Source: DATLWN01 sp964422615
Lineage (GTDB): Bacteria > Pseudomonadota > Zetaproteobacteria > Mariprofundales > Mariprofundaceae
Direction: 5' to 3'
Length of the DNA stretch: 64,000 bases
Assembly: GCA_964422615.1 (NCBI GenBank)
Contig: CAYRBJ010000004.1
Span: 1-64,000, forward strand
The position numbers and the translations under genes are program-made. Below, piece after piece: positions 49,450 through 58,416 of this stretch (within the stretch, counting starts at the first letter, position 1; every line of letters starts with the position of its first letter). A model generated the notes under the pieces. It worked only from the letters and a program-made list of their open reading frames with translations, searched no databases and was not told the origin of the DNA.

Positions 49450-50249
49450 GCCACAGCATACCTCTGCGCGGTTTGCGAGACCAGATTGCTGTCAATACGG
49501 TCGGCATGGTTGCGCATGCCCATGATCAGGCAGTTGTCCATCAGATGGTTGATGCGCCGAGGCACGCCTTCGGTCAGCCGGTAAATGCTTTCCACGGCCT
49601 GGCGCGTCAGAAACGGGTTGTCATAGCCGGCCATGCGCAGGCGGTGCAGGATGTAATGCGTGGTGCCTTCCAGGTCGAAGGGCCGCAGGTGCAGTGCCAG
49701 GGCGATCCGCTGCTGCAGTGGCGGTAGCTTGGCGATGATGGTGGACAGTTCAGGCTGGCCGACGAAGACCAGGGTGATCAGAAATCGTCCGTCAAGCTGG
49801 AAATTGAGCAACAGGCGCAACTCCTCGAATGTTTCGAGATCGGGGATGCTTTGCGCCTCGTCGATGCAAATCAGGGTATGGCGGTTTTGCTCGGCATTGA
49901 CGGCCAGCAGGTCCTGGATGCGATGCAGCAGCACGCTGGTCTCCTTCGAATCCTCCTGGATGCCGAGCTGACGCGCGACCTCGGCCAGCATCTCACCGGG
50001 TTCCAGCCGGGGATAGGCGATCAGGGCGATGTCATAGGCGGAGGCGGGCAGGGACAGCAGCACGCGCTGCAGCAGCGTGGACTTGCCGCAGCCGATGTCG
50101 CCGGTCAGCAGGATCACGCCCTTGCGGCGGTGTATGCCATCCATCAGATCGTCATATGCCACATGATGCTGGGAGGATTCGAAGAAGTAGCGTTCGCCGG
50201 CCGCGTTGTCGAACGGGAAGTCACGCAGGTGCCAGTATTCGAGATACAT
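49446..50249 (-). CDS. ExeA-like AAA ATPase
   Basis: I start at 50249 (MYLEYWHLRDFPFDN), the family-typical N-terminus; the longer frame to 50402 lacks conservation. The 267-residue protein has GDIGCGKST (Walker A), LICIDEAQ (Walker B), a sensor segment ITLVFVGQPEL and the EGVPRRINHLMDNCLI sensor-2 region, as in ExeA/GspA and the ATPases found with exopolysaccharide export systems. No peptidoglycan-binding extension or membrane helix is seen. It is the first gene of the minus-strand operon that diverges from the export genes at 50561. Confidence 0.88.
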   Translation of the reverse strand: MYLEYWHLRDFPFDNAAGERYFFESSQHHVAYDDLMDGIHRRKGVILLTGDIGCGKSTLLQRVLLSLPASAYDIALIAYPRLEPGEMLAEVARQLGIQEDSKETSVLLHRIQDLLAVNAEQNRHTLICIDEAQSIPDLETFEELRLLLNFQLDGRFLITLVFVGQPELSTIIAKLPPLQQRIALALHLRPFDLEGTTHYILHRLRMAGYDNPFLTRQAVESIYRLTEGVPRRINHLMDNCLIMGMRNHADRIDSNLVSQTAQRYAVA

Positions 50250-50445
50250 CGGACGCCAATCAGCCGTCGCCCGGGTGTGCATGCGCGCACAAGCTGACTG
50301 CAGATCCGCTATCGGCAAGTGTGGCGTGTACGGCTTGCGGGCAGCCGCTGCCAAGGATCCGGGGGGTAATTTTCCGGGCCGGAATGGCCATCTGTTCGGC
50401 ATATGGATGACACGACTTGGGCATGGTTAAAGACTATGCGCGATG

Positions 50446-50465
50446 CACTTGATACAAGTCAAGTG
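50446..50465. promoter_or_regulatory. Inverted repeat in the divergent promoter region of the polysaccharide operon
   Basis: CACTTGA (50446-50452) and TCAAGTG (50459-50465) form a perfect palindrome around TACAAG; an extra AAGTGC half-site follows at 50469-50474. It lies in the 311-base gap between the ATPase start (50249) and the export gene start (50561), the AT-rich part of which (about 50500-50530) could hold promoters. A shared operator for both operons is plausible. The rest of the gap up to 50440 is GC-rich and featureless to me. Confidence 0.4.
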
Positions 50466-50560
50466 AAGAAGTGCAGAAAGAACAACTCGTATGATCCTGA
50501 AATAATTAAATAAATTTATTTTCCATGATTGACTGAAAGCACAGATTGTAGTTGACTGTC

Positions 50561-53119
50561 ATGATGGCAGGAATGGGAACATCGGGATTTCGCCGGGCAG
50601 CGCTTCTGGCCGTCCTGATGCTGGTGTCGGCCTGCCATACCGTGGTTCCCGAACCCACCCTGCGTCTGAGCGGCAATCGTCCGCTTCCCACCTATTCCAT
50701 GCACCAGATCGGCCCCCAGCGCATCGGGGCTGCGCAGGCGGTGCGTTTTGCCGATATCAACCAGGACGGACACCTGGATCTGCTGATCGGGGAGAAGCGG
50801 GGATTCAGGATCGAAGCGGGAGACGGCCACGGGCGATGGGTTTCCCTGCCCGGCCCCCGCACCGGCATCAACCCCCGTTTCATGGCCGTGGGCGATGTCA
50901 ACCATGACGGCCAGCCGGATGTCTTGATCGGCGGGGGCGGCGCCCAGAAGGGGTTGCAGATATGGACCCGCGACGCTACTGGCCATCACTGGCGGCAGCT
51001 TGCCTCGCCCACGGACAGGGGCGTGTTCGTCGACGCCAAGCTGGCCGATGTCAACGAGGACGGCTGGCCGGACATCGTGGCCGTGCGCCGGGACACACCA
51101 CCTGCCGGCGGCATCTATGTCTGGCTCAATGACGGCCATGGGGGATGGTTCGCCTCGGTCGGTCCCACGGTCCAAGGGCAGTTCACCGGGGTGGCGGTGG
51201 CCGATGTCAACGGCGACGGGCATGTCGATATCGTGGCCTCTCGCCGGGGTGGTCTGGGCTCGGTGAAGGCCGGCGGTGGCTGGCGGCAAGTGGGCGGCGT
51301 GCAGATATGGAAGGGAGATGGCACCGGCCGCTGGTCGCCTGAAGCCCTGCCGGCAGGTGGCGATGCCGAATCGGTAACGGTGGGCGATATCGATGGCGAC
51401 GGACGGCTGGATATCGTGGCGGGCATGTACCAGCAGGGGATCCGGGCCTGGTTCGGCACCTCCTCGGGCTGGACCATGCGCGTCGTGACGAGCAAGCATA
51501 CATGGAGATCGGTGCGCATCGGCGATCTGAGCGACAACGGCAAGCGTGACATCGTGGCTACCTCGGCCGATGGCAAGGGGATAGGTATCTGGGACTGGCG
51601 CGACGATCGGTTTGTACCGAGATCTGGCCTCGTACCGGATTACGGTGCCTATCTGGACATGGATCTCGGCGATGTGTTCGGCAAGGGCCAACTGGATATC
51701 GCAGCGGTGCATACCGGCGGTGCAGTCGAGGTATGGTCGGGAAGACAGGCGGCCGTTACCCGGCTTGTCGCCACCGAAGGCAATAGGATCGGCCAGCCCA
51801 AGGCCATCTTCTTCGCTACCGGATCGGCAACGCTGAACGCCAAGGCCGAGGCGCAACTGAGCTCGTGGTATCGGGCGTTGCCAAACACGAAGCTGCCCGT
51901 ACTGTTCCGTCTGGAGGGCCATGCGGACCTGCGTCCGGTGCATTCCGATCTGTTTCCGAACAATGTGGCCCTTTCCCGCGCCCGTGCGGAAGCGGTGGCG
52001 GCATGGCTGAAGACGAAGGGGGTGGCGACAGCCGCGATTCGCATTGTGGCTATTGGCGATGAGCCTGCGTTGCCACCGGGCATGAATGCCGCCGCGCTGG
52101 CCAGAAATCGGCGGGTCATGGTCTCCGCGTTCGATCAGAGCCACGTGCGCATGCTGCCGGCGCAGGCGGGCGGGCCCACACGCGATCTGTTCCATGTCAG
52201 CGAAAACGACGTGTTCAAGACCATCCACGGCATCCCCGAGTACCGGGTTGGTCCGGGGGACGAGCTGTCGTTCACGTTCTGGGTGGCGGGCAAGAGCGAC
52301 GAGCACAAGGTCACCGTCCAGGTCGATGGCACGGTTTCACTGCCTTATCAGGAGTCGTTGAAGGTGCAGGGGCTGACGACGACCGAGATCAAGCGGAAGA
52401 TCACGCGCCTGCTGGCAAAATACGAAAAGCATCCGCGTGTGGACGTGATGGTGCTTAAGCACAGGAGCAAGACGGTCAGCATTTTCGGAGAGGTGCAAAA
52501 CCTGACGCGGCAGCCTACCGGTCCAGGCACCTATTACCTCAAGGGAAAGGAATCGCTTGTGGATTTCCTGTCCCGGGCGGGCGGACCGGCCAATGATGCC
52601 GACTTGACGAAGGTGCAGATCCTGCGTCACGGGAAGACGATGACGCTGAACCTGGATCGGGCGATCAGGCAGGGGGACTGGACGGAGAACGCCATTTTGG
52701 ACAATGGAGACACAATCTTCGTCCCATCCCTGGCCAAGTCCGAACGGCGTGTGTATGTGCTGGGCGATGTCAAGAAGCCCGGCATTGTCAAATTTAACGG
52801 CGACATCACCTTCCTGGATGCCATCTCGAAGAGCGGTGGTTTCGGCGATACCGCCTATCTGCAGGATATCCGCATCATACGCGGCAACAGGAAGCATCCC
52901 GAGATCCTGCCGGTGGCGTTCAATCGCTTCATGGAGCAGGGCGATTTGTCGCAGAACGTGACCCTGCAGGATAAGGATGTGATCATCGTGCCGCGCAGCC
53001 CCATCGGCAACTGGAATCACTTCATCCAGCAGATCAGTCCCACCCTGGATCTGCTGTTCAAGCCGCTGTACACTTATCAGGAACTGCTGATGATCCGCTT
53101 CCTGCAACAGCGGTTGTAA
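50561..53119 (+). CDS. Outer-membrane lipoprotein fusing beta-propeller, OmpA-type and Wza-type export domains
   Basis: The start is one of several in-frame ATGs (50561, 50564, 50573); all keep a lipoprotein signal ending LVSAC (cysteine near residue 25). Residues about 40-395 contain repeated FG-GAP/VCBS units (DINQDGHLDLLIG, DVNHDGQPDVLIG, DVNEDGWPDIVAV, DVNGDGHVDIVAS, DIDGDGRLDIVAG). Residues about 416-523 are an OmpA C-terminal domain (FFATGSATLN, LEGHADLRP, LSRARAEAVAAWL, NRRVMVSA). Residues about 560-853 are a polysaccharide export domain with two SLBB units (YRVGPGDELSF; VYVLGDVKKPGIV). This should be the outer-membrane export pore, pinned to peptidoglycan and carrying a surface or periplasmic propeller. 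Confidence 0.88.
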   Translation: MMAGMGTSGFRRAALLAVLMLVSACHTVVPEPTLRLSGNRPLPTYSMHQIGPQRIGAAQAVRFADINQDGHLDLLIGEKRGFRIEAGDGHGRWVSLPGPRTGINPRFMAVGDVNHDGQPDVLIGGGGAQKGLQIWTRDATGHHWRQLASPTDRGVFVDAKLADVNEDGWPDIVAVRRDTPPAGGIYVWLNDGHGGWFASVGPTVQGQFTGVAVADVNGDGHVDIVASRRGGLGSVKAGGGWRQVGGVQIWKGDGTGRWSPEALPAGGDAESVTVGDIDGDGRLDIVAGMYQQGIRAWFGTSSGWTMRVVTSKHTWRSVRIGDLSDNGKRDIVATSADGKGIGIWDWRDDRFVPRSGLVPDYGAYLDMDLGDVFGKGQLDIAAVHTGGAVEVWSGRQAAVTRLVATEGNRIGQPKAIFFATGSATLNAKAEAQLSSWYRALPNTKLPVLFRLEGHADLRPVHSDLFPNNVALSRARAEAVAAWLKTKGVATAAIRIVAIGDEPALPPGMNAAALARNRRVMVSAFDQSHVRMLPAQAGGPTRDLFHVSENDVFKTIHGIPEYRVGPGDELSFTFWVAGKSDEHKVTVQVDGTVSLPYQESLKVQGLTTTEIKRKITRLLAKYEKHPRVDVMVLKHRSKTVSIFGEVQNLTRQPTGPGTYYLKGKESLVDFLSRAGGPANDADLTKVQILRHGKTMTLNLDRAIRQGDWTENAILDNGDTIFVPSLAKSERRVYVLGDVKKPGIVKFNGDITFLDAISKSGGFGDTAYLQDIRIIRGNRKHPEILPVAFNRFMEQGDLSQNVTLQDKDVIIVPRSPIGNWNHFIQQISPTLDLLFKPLYTYQELLMIRFLQQRL

Positions 53120-53124
53120 TACCG

Positions 53125-55431
53125 ATGGCGACACAGCAGTCCACGAGCGGATACGAGCTCAACCTCAACGAGTACTGGCAGGTCATTCGCCGCCGGCGCT
53201 GGATGATCCTGTTCTGCGCCGTGGCCATGGGCAGCTTCAGCTGGCTGTTCACCTGGCTGAACCAGCCGCCGCCGCTGTACAGCTCCAGCGCCCAGGTGAG
53301 GATCGATCAGACCACCAACCTGGCCAATCTGCTGATACAGGGCGGGGGTCAGCTCAGCCCGATGGATAATATGCGCACCCAGCTGATGCTGGTGAATTCC
53401 TATGCCCTGATGGAACGGGTGGCCGAGCGCATGGGCAGGATACCCAAGGACCTGACGGCCGATCAGATCCGCGCCAACCCCCAGTACATGGATGATATCA
53501 TGGCCCTGAAGGGGGATGTCAGTGCGTCGCAGGAGGGCGACACCGGCATCATCACCATCACGGCAGTGTCCATCTATCCCGACATGGCCCGCGAGCTGGC
53601 ACAGACGGTGGCGGATGAATTCCGCACCTACGATATCGAGGAAAAGAACCGGCGCGTTTATGAGGCCAAGAACTTCATCAAGAAACAGCTGGTGCTGGTA
53701 CAGGATCGCCTGCGCAAATCGGAGGAGGCCGTGCGCAATTTCAGGCAGACCAACCATCTGTCCAACATTGGTGCCAATTCCGCGGCAATCAGCAAAATGG
53801 TCGCGGATTTCGAGTTTTCCTACCGCAAGCAGGTACAGCGGCTGAACAGCCTGCGCTTTGCGCTGAACCAGCTGCGCAGCCGTCTGAAGAGCAATACCTG
53901 GGATTATCAGGCCGTGTCCGTGCCGGACAAGGTCAGCACCTATTTTGACGGCTTGAACCAGCGCTTGGTGCAGCTGGCGCTGAAGCATACCGAACTGGCG
54001 ACCAACTTCACCGATGCCTATCCGCAGATGGTCGATCTCAGGGAGCAGGCGGTCGAGATCCTGCGCAGCATGGTTGATGAGCTGGGCAGGCAGGTGAAGC
54101 TGACAACCCGGCGCATGGCGGATATCCAGAAAAGCATCGAGGCCACCGAGCGGCAGTACATGGGATTGCCGGATCAGGCGCTCGAGCTGCAGCGCCTGAA
54201 GCGCACCGTACGCATCAATGAGGATCTGTTCGATCTGCTGGAGAAGAAATATCAGGAAGTGTTGATCAAGGAGGCCGAGAAGGTTCAGGATGTCACCCTG
54301 CTCAGGCCGGCCATGCTATCGTCGGTACGGATCAATCCCGTGCGCACGGTGCAGACCGCGACGGCCGGCAGCATCCTCGGTCTGGTGCTGGGGCTGATCA
54401 TTTCCCTGGTCCTGGAGACGATGGATACGTCGATCGGCACCATCGAGGAAGTGGAATCCTTCCTGGAATCGCCGGTGATCGGTTTCGTGCCGCATTTGTC
54501 CCATGACGAGGCCGCCGAGCTGTTTTCGGGCGTGGAGGGACTGGATACCTCCGGCCATCAGTTCGAGCGCCAGATACGCCTGGTGACCCATTTCTCACCA
54601 CCGTCGACCATCTCGGAAGCCTATCGCAGCCTCAGGACCAATCTGATGTTTTCGCAGACGGGGGAAAAGCGCTTGGTGCTGGTGACCAGCGCCACGATCA
54701 GGGAGGGCAAGTCCACGGTCGCGTCCAACCTGGCGGTCGTCGTGGCTCAGCAGGGCGCGCGCGTGCTGCTGATCGACGCGGACCTGCGCAAGCCGATCCA
54801 GCACCATACCTTCGGCATTGCGCGCGAGCCGGGCCTCAGCGAATGCCTGATCGGTCAGACCCAGTGGCGGGATGCCGTGCGTCGCTTCTCCGATGTGATG
54901 CTCGGCGACATGGGCATCGACCGGGCCCTGCTGACCCCGGGCCTGGACCAACTGGACATCCTGACCAGCGGACGCGTCAAGGCCAATCCGCCGGACCTGC
55001 TATCCTCCCCGAACATGCGGCTGATCCTGGACGAGGTGCGGCAGGAATACGATATGGTGGTGATCGACATGCCGCCGACGCTGCATACGACGGATGCCAC
55101 CATTCTCGCGCCCATGGTCGACGGGGTGCTGCTCGTCTACCACATCGGTGCGGTGGTGCGCGGGGCGCTGAAACGCGTCAAGACCTCAATCGAGAATGTC
55201 GGGGGCCATGTGCTGGGCATCGTGCTGAACGGCGTGCGTGGGGAGGTCACACCCGACTATGCCAAGTACAAGATGGATCGCTACTATACCTATGCCTACG
55301 GTGAACATGCGGGGGAAGAGAAGGCCTGGTCCGTGCAGCGGATTGAAGGGATGGTCCGAAGAAGCATGGCGAACACCTGGCGGAAGGCTCGCGGTTTTTT
55401 CAGCCGGAGTAAGGATGCAGCGGGATCTTAA
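53125..55431 (+). CDS. Wzc-type polysaccharide co-polymerase and tyrosine autokinase
   Basis: The 768-residue protein has a Wzz domain with two membrane helices (about 28-48 and 418-438) and a long coiled periplasmic region between them. The cytoplasmic BY-kinase has SATIREGKST (Walker A near 526), LLIDADLRKP (Walker A') and VVIDMPP (Walker B). A tyrosine-rich cluster (YAKYKMDRYYTYAYGE) near residue 710-725 is the likely autophosphorylation site; a basic tail follows. It controls chain length and export with the Wza-type lipoprotein encoded just upstream. Confidence 0.92.
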   Translation: MATQQSTSGYELNLNEYWQVIRRRRWMILFCAVAMGSFSWLFTWLNQPPPLYSSSAQVRIDQTTNLANLLIQGGGQLSPMDNMRTQLMLVNSYALMERVAERMGRIPKDLTADQIRANPQYMDDIMALKGDVSASQEGDTGIITITAVSIYPDMARELAQTVADEFRTYDIEEKNRRVYEAKNFIKKQLVLVQDRLRKSEEAVRNFRQTNHLSNIGANSAAISKMVADFEFSYRKQVQRLNSLRFALNQLRSRLKSNTWDYQAVSVPDKVSTYFDGLNQRLVQLALKHTELATNFTDAYPQMVDLREQAVEILRSMVDELGRQVKLTTRRMADIQKSIEATERQYMGLPDQALELQRLKRTVRINEDLFDLLEKKYQEVLIKEAEKVQDVTLLRPAMLSSVRINPVRTVQTATAGSILGLVLGLIISLVLETMDTSIGTIEEVESFLESPVIGFVPHLSHDEAAELFSGVEGLDTSGHQFERQIRLVTHFSPPSTISEAYRSLRTNLMFSQTGEKRLVLVTSATIREGKSTVASNLAVVVAQQGARVLLIDADLRKPIQHHTFGIAREPGLSECLIGQTQWRDAVRRFSDVMLGDMGIDRALLTPGLDQLDILTSGRVKANPPDLLSSPNMRLILDEVRQEYDMVVIDMPPTLHTTDATILAPMVDGVLLVYHIGAVVRGALKRVKTSIENVGGHVLGIVLNGVRGEVTPDYAKYKMDRYYTYAYGEHAGEEKAWSVQRIEGMVRRSMANTWRKARGFFSRSKDAAGS

Positions 55432-55612
55432 CCGCTTCCGCCGCCGCCGCCGCAGGCGGCAGCGCCTGCTGGCCATCATCGTCGCCGCGCTGCTCGGAGC
55501 ACTGACCATCGTGCTGATGCGCTCCTGCGCCGATCGCTTCCATGGCCCGTACAACAAGGGCTACCAGCCGATGGATCAGCAGCGCCAGATGCAACAGGGG
55601 GGTGAGAACTGA
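55415..55612 (+). CDS. Small arginine-rich single-pass membrane protein, 65 residues
   Basis: The ATG at 55415 overlaps the end of the kinase gene by 17 bases and follows GGAGTAAGG. The protein starts MQRDLNRFRRRRRRRQR, then one membrane helix (LLAIIVAALLGALTIVLM), then a short polar tail rich in glutamine. I do not recognise it. The positive N-terminus predicts a cytoplasmic start and an outside C-terminus. Its place between the kinase and the ligase gene suggests an accessory subunit of the export complex. Confidence 0.6.
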   Translation: MQRDLNRFRRRRRRRQRLLAIIVAALLGALTIVLMRSCADRFHGPYNKGYQPMDQQRQMQQGGEN

Positions 55613-55671
55613 GGCTGCCGAATCAAATCCGCGTCCCCTTTCCGCCGTCCATCCTGATCACGGCGCTGCTG

Positions 55672-57069
55672 GTGGGCATGCTGCTGTACGCCGCCTTCCT
55701 CGTGGCGCCGGATACGGTACGCATGCCGATCCTGATCCTGGCGGCACTGATGGTGGCGCTCGTGGCCTTTTCCAGCGTGGAGTTGACGCTCTACCTGCTG
55801 ATCCTGTCCACGCTGCTGTCACCGCAGTTGCGTTTCGGCGGCGCTACCGCCGCCCAGATGGCGGCCGAACACATCAGCACCACCGCCTCCCGTGGCATCA
55901 CGCTGCGCGTGGATGATTTGCTGTTGATACTGATCAGTCTGACCTGGCTGTTCCGCATGGCCATCTTCAAGGGACTGGGCACGGTGCGCAAGACACCGAT
56001 CAACAGTCCCATCGGCTGGTACTGGCTGGCGACCGCCTTCGCCACGCTGGTCGGCTACTATGCGGGCAGGGTCGGCATGTATGGCTTCTTTTTCGTGGTC
56101 AAGTACCTGGAATATTTTGTGCTTTTCTACATGATCGTCAACCAGATCCACGATGAGCAGGCGATCCGCCGCTACATCAAGGTGATGCTGTTTACCTGCC
56201 TGGTGGTCAGCATCGTCGGTATCGCCCAGATACCGAGCGGGGCGCGGGTTTCGGCCCCGTTCGAGGGGACTGATGGCGATCCGAACACCTTCGGCGGCTA
56301 TCTGGTGCTGATGTTTTCCGTGGTGCTCGGCATCTTCCTGCAAGTGCAGGATCGGGCAAGGAGGTTCAGGCTGGCCGTGCTTGGCTGTATCATCCTGGTG
56401 CCACTGGCGTTTACCGAATCCCGCTCCTCATACCTAGCATTCATGGTCGCAATCGGCATGTTCATGCTGTTTGCCAGGCAGAAGCGCCTGCTGATCATCG
56501 TCAGCCTGGTGGGGCTGACCCTGGTGCCGGTGGTGCTGCCACAGAATGTGATCCAGCGCGTCATGTACACCTTCGACCAGGCGCGCGAGTCCGGGCAGAT
56601 CGCGGTGGGTGGCATGCATCTCGATACCTCGACCAGCGCGCGCCTGCGTTCCTGGGAACATGTGCTCAAGCACGATTTTCCCCGGCATCCACTGATCGGC
56701 GTCGGCGTCACCGGCGGCGAGTTTATGGATGCCCAGTATGCGCGCGTGCTGTCCGAGACGGGTATCATAGGCCTGGTGCTGTTCGTCTGGTTTCTGCGCC
56801 GGGTGTGGGTGCTGCTGCGCCGATGCTATGATCGTCTGCAGGATCCGGTGCTCAAGGGCACGGCCCTCGGCACCCTGTGCGGATACGGCGGCCTGTTGTT
56901 CCATGCCATCGGCACCAATAGTTTCATCATCGTGCGTATCATGGAGCCGTTCATGATTCTGCTCGGTCTGTTGATGGCCGCCATGCTGGTGGAGCAGGAC
57001 GATGTGCAGGCGCCCGAAGCCAACCTGCAGCCGGAAACTTCCCGGTTGCAAACTGCCGGGACAGGGTGA
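55672..57069 (+). CDS. O-antigen ligase/polymerase family membrane protein
   Basis: The first standard start is a GTG at 55672, but it cuts into the first membrane helix (PSILITALLVGMLLYAAFLV). A CTG at 55609, right after GGGGGGTGAGAA, would restore it, so a non-standard start is possible. The 465 or more residues hold 10 or more membrane helices and a Wzy_C region with TESRSSYLAF, SARLRSWEHVLKHDFPRHPLIGVG and SETGIIGL. It joins or polymerises sugar repeat units on the periplasmic side. It belongs to the export operon starting at 50561. Confidence 0.85.
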   Translation: MGMLLYAAFLVAPDTVRMPILILAALMVALVAFSSVELTLYLLILSTLLSPQLRFGGATAAQMAAEHISTTASRGITLRVDDLLLILISLTWLFRMAIFKGLGTVRKTPINSPIGWYWLATAFATLVGYYAGRVGMYGFFFVVKYLEYFVLFYMIVNQIHDEQAIRRYIKVMLFTCLVVSIVGIAQIPSGARVSAPFEGTDGDPNTFGGYLVLMFSVVLGIFLQVQDRARRFRLAVLGCIILVPLAFTESRSSYLAFMVAIGMFMLFARQKRLLIIVSLVGLTLVPVVLPQNVIQRVMYTFDQARESGQIAVGGMHLDTSTSARLRSWEHVLKHDFPRHPLIGVGVTGGEFMDAQYARVLSETGIIGLVLFVWFLRRVWVLLRRCYDRLQDPVLKGTALGTLCGYGGLLFHAIGTNSFIIVRIMEPFMILLGLLMAAMLVEQDDVQAPEANLQPETSRLQTAGTG

Positions 57070-57081
57070 GGATATACGGGC

Positions 57082-58416
57082 ATGCGGTCGATGACGGGTA
57101 AATTCCTCCTGCTGGCCATGACGGCGTTGTGGCTGATGGCGGCCGGCATGCGCTCGGGTGAGGCGGCCACCATTGACGATGTGCGCCTGTGGACCGCGCC
57201 GGACCATTCCCGCTTGGTATTCGATCTGGACCATTCGATCAGTTACGACCTGTTCAGGCTGCACAATCCTGAACGCATCGTCGTGGACATGCGCCGCACG
57301 CGCCTCGGCACCAAAAGCATCGACAGCCTGCCGCTGCCCGATCCGGTGATCCAGGATATCCGGCACGGTGCGCCGAGCCCGGATGTGCTGCGCGTGGTCG
57401 TCGACGTCAAGGAGAAGGTGCAGCCCCGCTCGTTCCTGCTCAAACCGATGCAGGGCAAGCCCTATCGTCTGGTGGTCGATCTGTTGCGTCCCGAGAAAGG
57501 AGACAGGAACCAGTCGCCGATCACCGCCCAGAGCACCAGCCACGAGGTGGTGATCGCCGTCGATGCGGGACACGGGGGCGAGGATCCCGGCGCCACCGGC
57601 CCCCACGGCCTGCAGGAGAAGGTCGTGACACTGGCCGTGGCCAAGGCCCTGGCCAGGGACATCGATGCTCACCCGGGCATGCATGCCTTTCTGACCCGCA
57701 CCGGCGATTATTATGTGCCGCTCGAAGAGCGCGTGCGCCTGGCGGTGCGGGCACATGCCGATCTGTTCATCAGCATCCACGCCAATTCAAGCCGCGATCA
57801 TTACGTCAAGGGAGCCAGCGTGTACATGCTTTCCGAGAAAAAGGCCTCGGACAAGGTGGCGCAGATTCTGGCCGACAAGGAAAACGCCGCTGATGCGATC
57901 GGCGGGGTGATGCCGCAGGAGGTCCAGGATCCCGTGGTCAACGAGATCCTGGTGGATCTGAAGAAGCGCGAAAGCCTGAACAGCGCGCAGATCCTGGCCA
58001 AGGACATCCTGCATGATCTGGGCAAGATCGAACCGATCAAGTACCCGAAGGCCAAGAGCGCGCGCTTCGTGGTCCTGACCGAACCGCGCATGCCGAGCGT
58101 GCTGGTCGAGCTCGACTTTATCTCCAACCCGCGGCGCGAGCGCCTGCTGCGCGAGACCAGGTATCGCAAGAAGCTGGCCAGGGCCCTGAGCCAGGCCAGC
58201 CTGACCTTCCTCAAGCAGGAGGGGCGCCTGGTGGTGGCCAAGCGTAAAAGCCCCCGGGCTGCCAATCGCACATACGTGGTCAAGCCCGGGGATAACCTGT
58301 GGAAGATCTCGAAACGCTATGACGTGCCCGTCGCCGATATCCGGCAGACCAATCATCTGGATTCCTCCCAACTCTTCGTCGGCCAGCAACTGACCCTGCC
58401 GGATTCCAATTCGTGA
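57082..58416 (+). CDS. amiC: N-acetylmuramoyl-L-alanine amidase
   Basis: The 444-residue protein has a signal peptide (1-29, ending SGEAA), an AMIN domain (about 30-137), an Amidase_3 domain with zinc ligands H164 (VDAGHGG), E179 (LQEK) and H233 (SIHANSS), plus the catalytic VELDFISN segment, and a C-terminal LysM domain (about 398-441, YVVKPGDNLWKISKRYDV). It cleaves the peptide from muramic acid during daughter-cell separation. It follows the ligase gene by 12 bases. FtsEX at 29093 could be part of its activation circuit. Confidence 0.94.
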   Translation: MRSMTGKFLLLAMTALWLMAAGMRSGEAATIDDVRLWTAPDHSRLVFDLDHSISYDLFRLHNPERIVVDMRRTRLGTKSIDSLPLPDPVIQDIRHGAPSPDVLRVVVDVKEKVQPRSFLLKPMQGKPYRLVVDLLRPEKGDRNQSPITAQSTSHEVVIAVDAGHGGEDPGATGPHGLQEKVVTLAVAKALARDIDAHPGMHAFLTRTGDYYVPLEERVRLAVRAHADLFISIHANSSRDHYVKGASVYMLSEKKASDKVAQILADKENAADAIGGVMPQEVQDPVVNEILVDLKKRESLNSAQILAKDILHDLGKIEPIKYPKAKSARFVVLTEPRMPSVLVELDFISNPRRERLLRETRYRKKLARALSQASLTFLKQEGRLVVAKRKSPRAANRTYVVKPGDNLWKISKRYDVPVADIRQTNHLDSSQLFVGQQLTLPDSNS

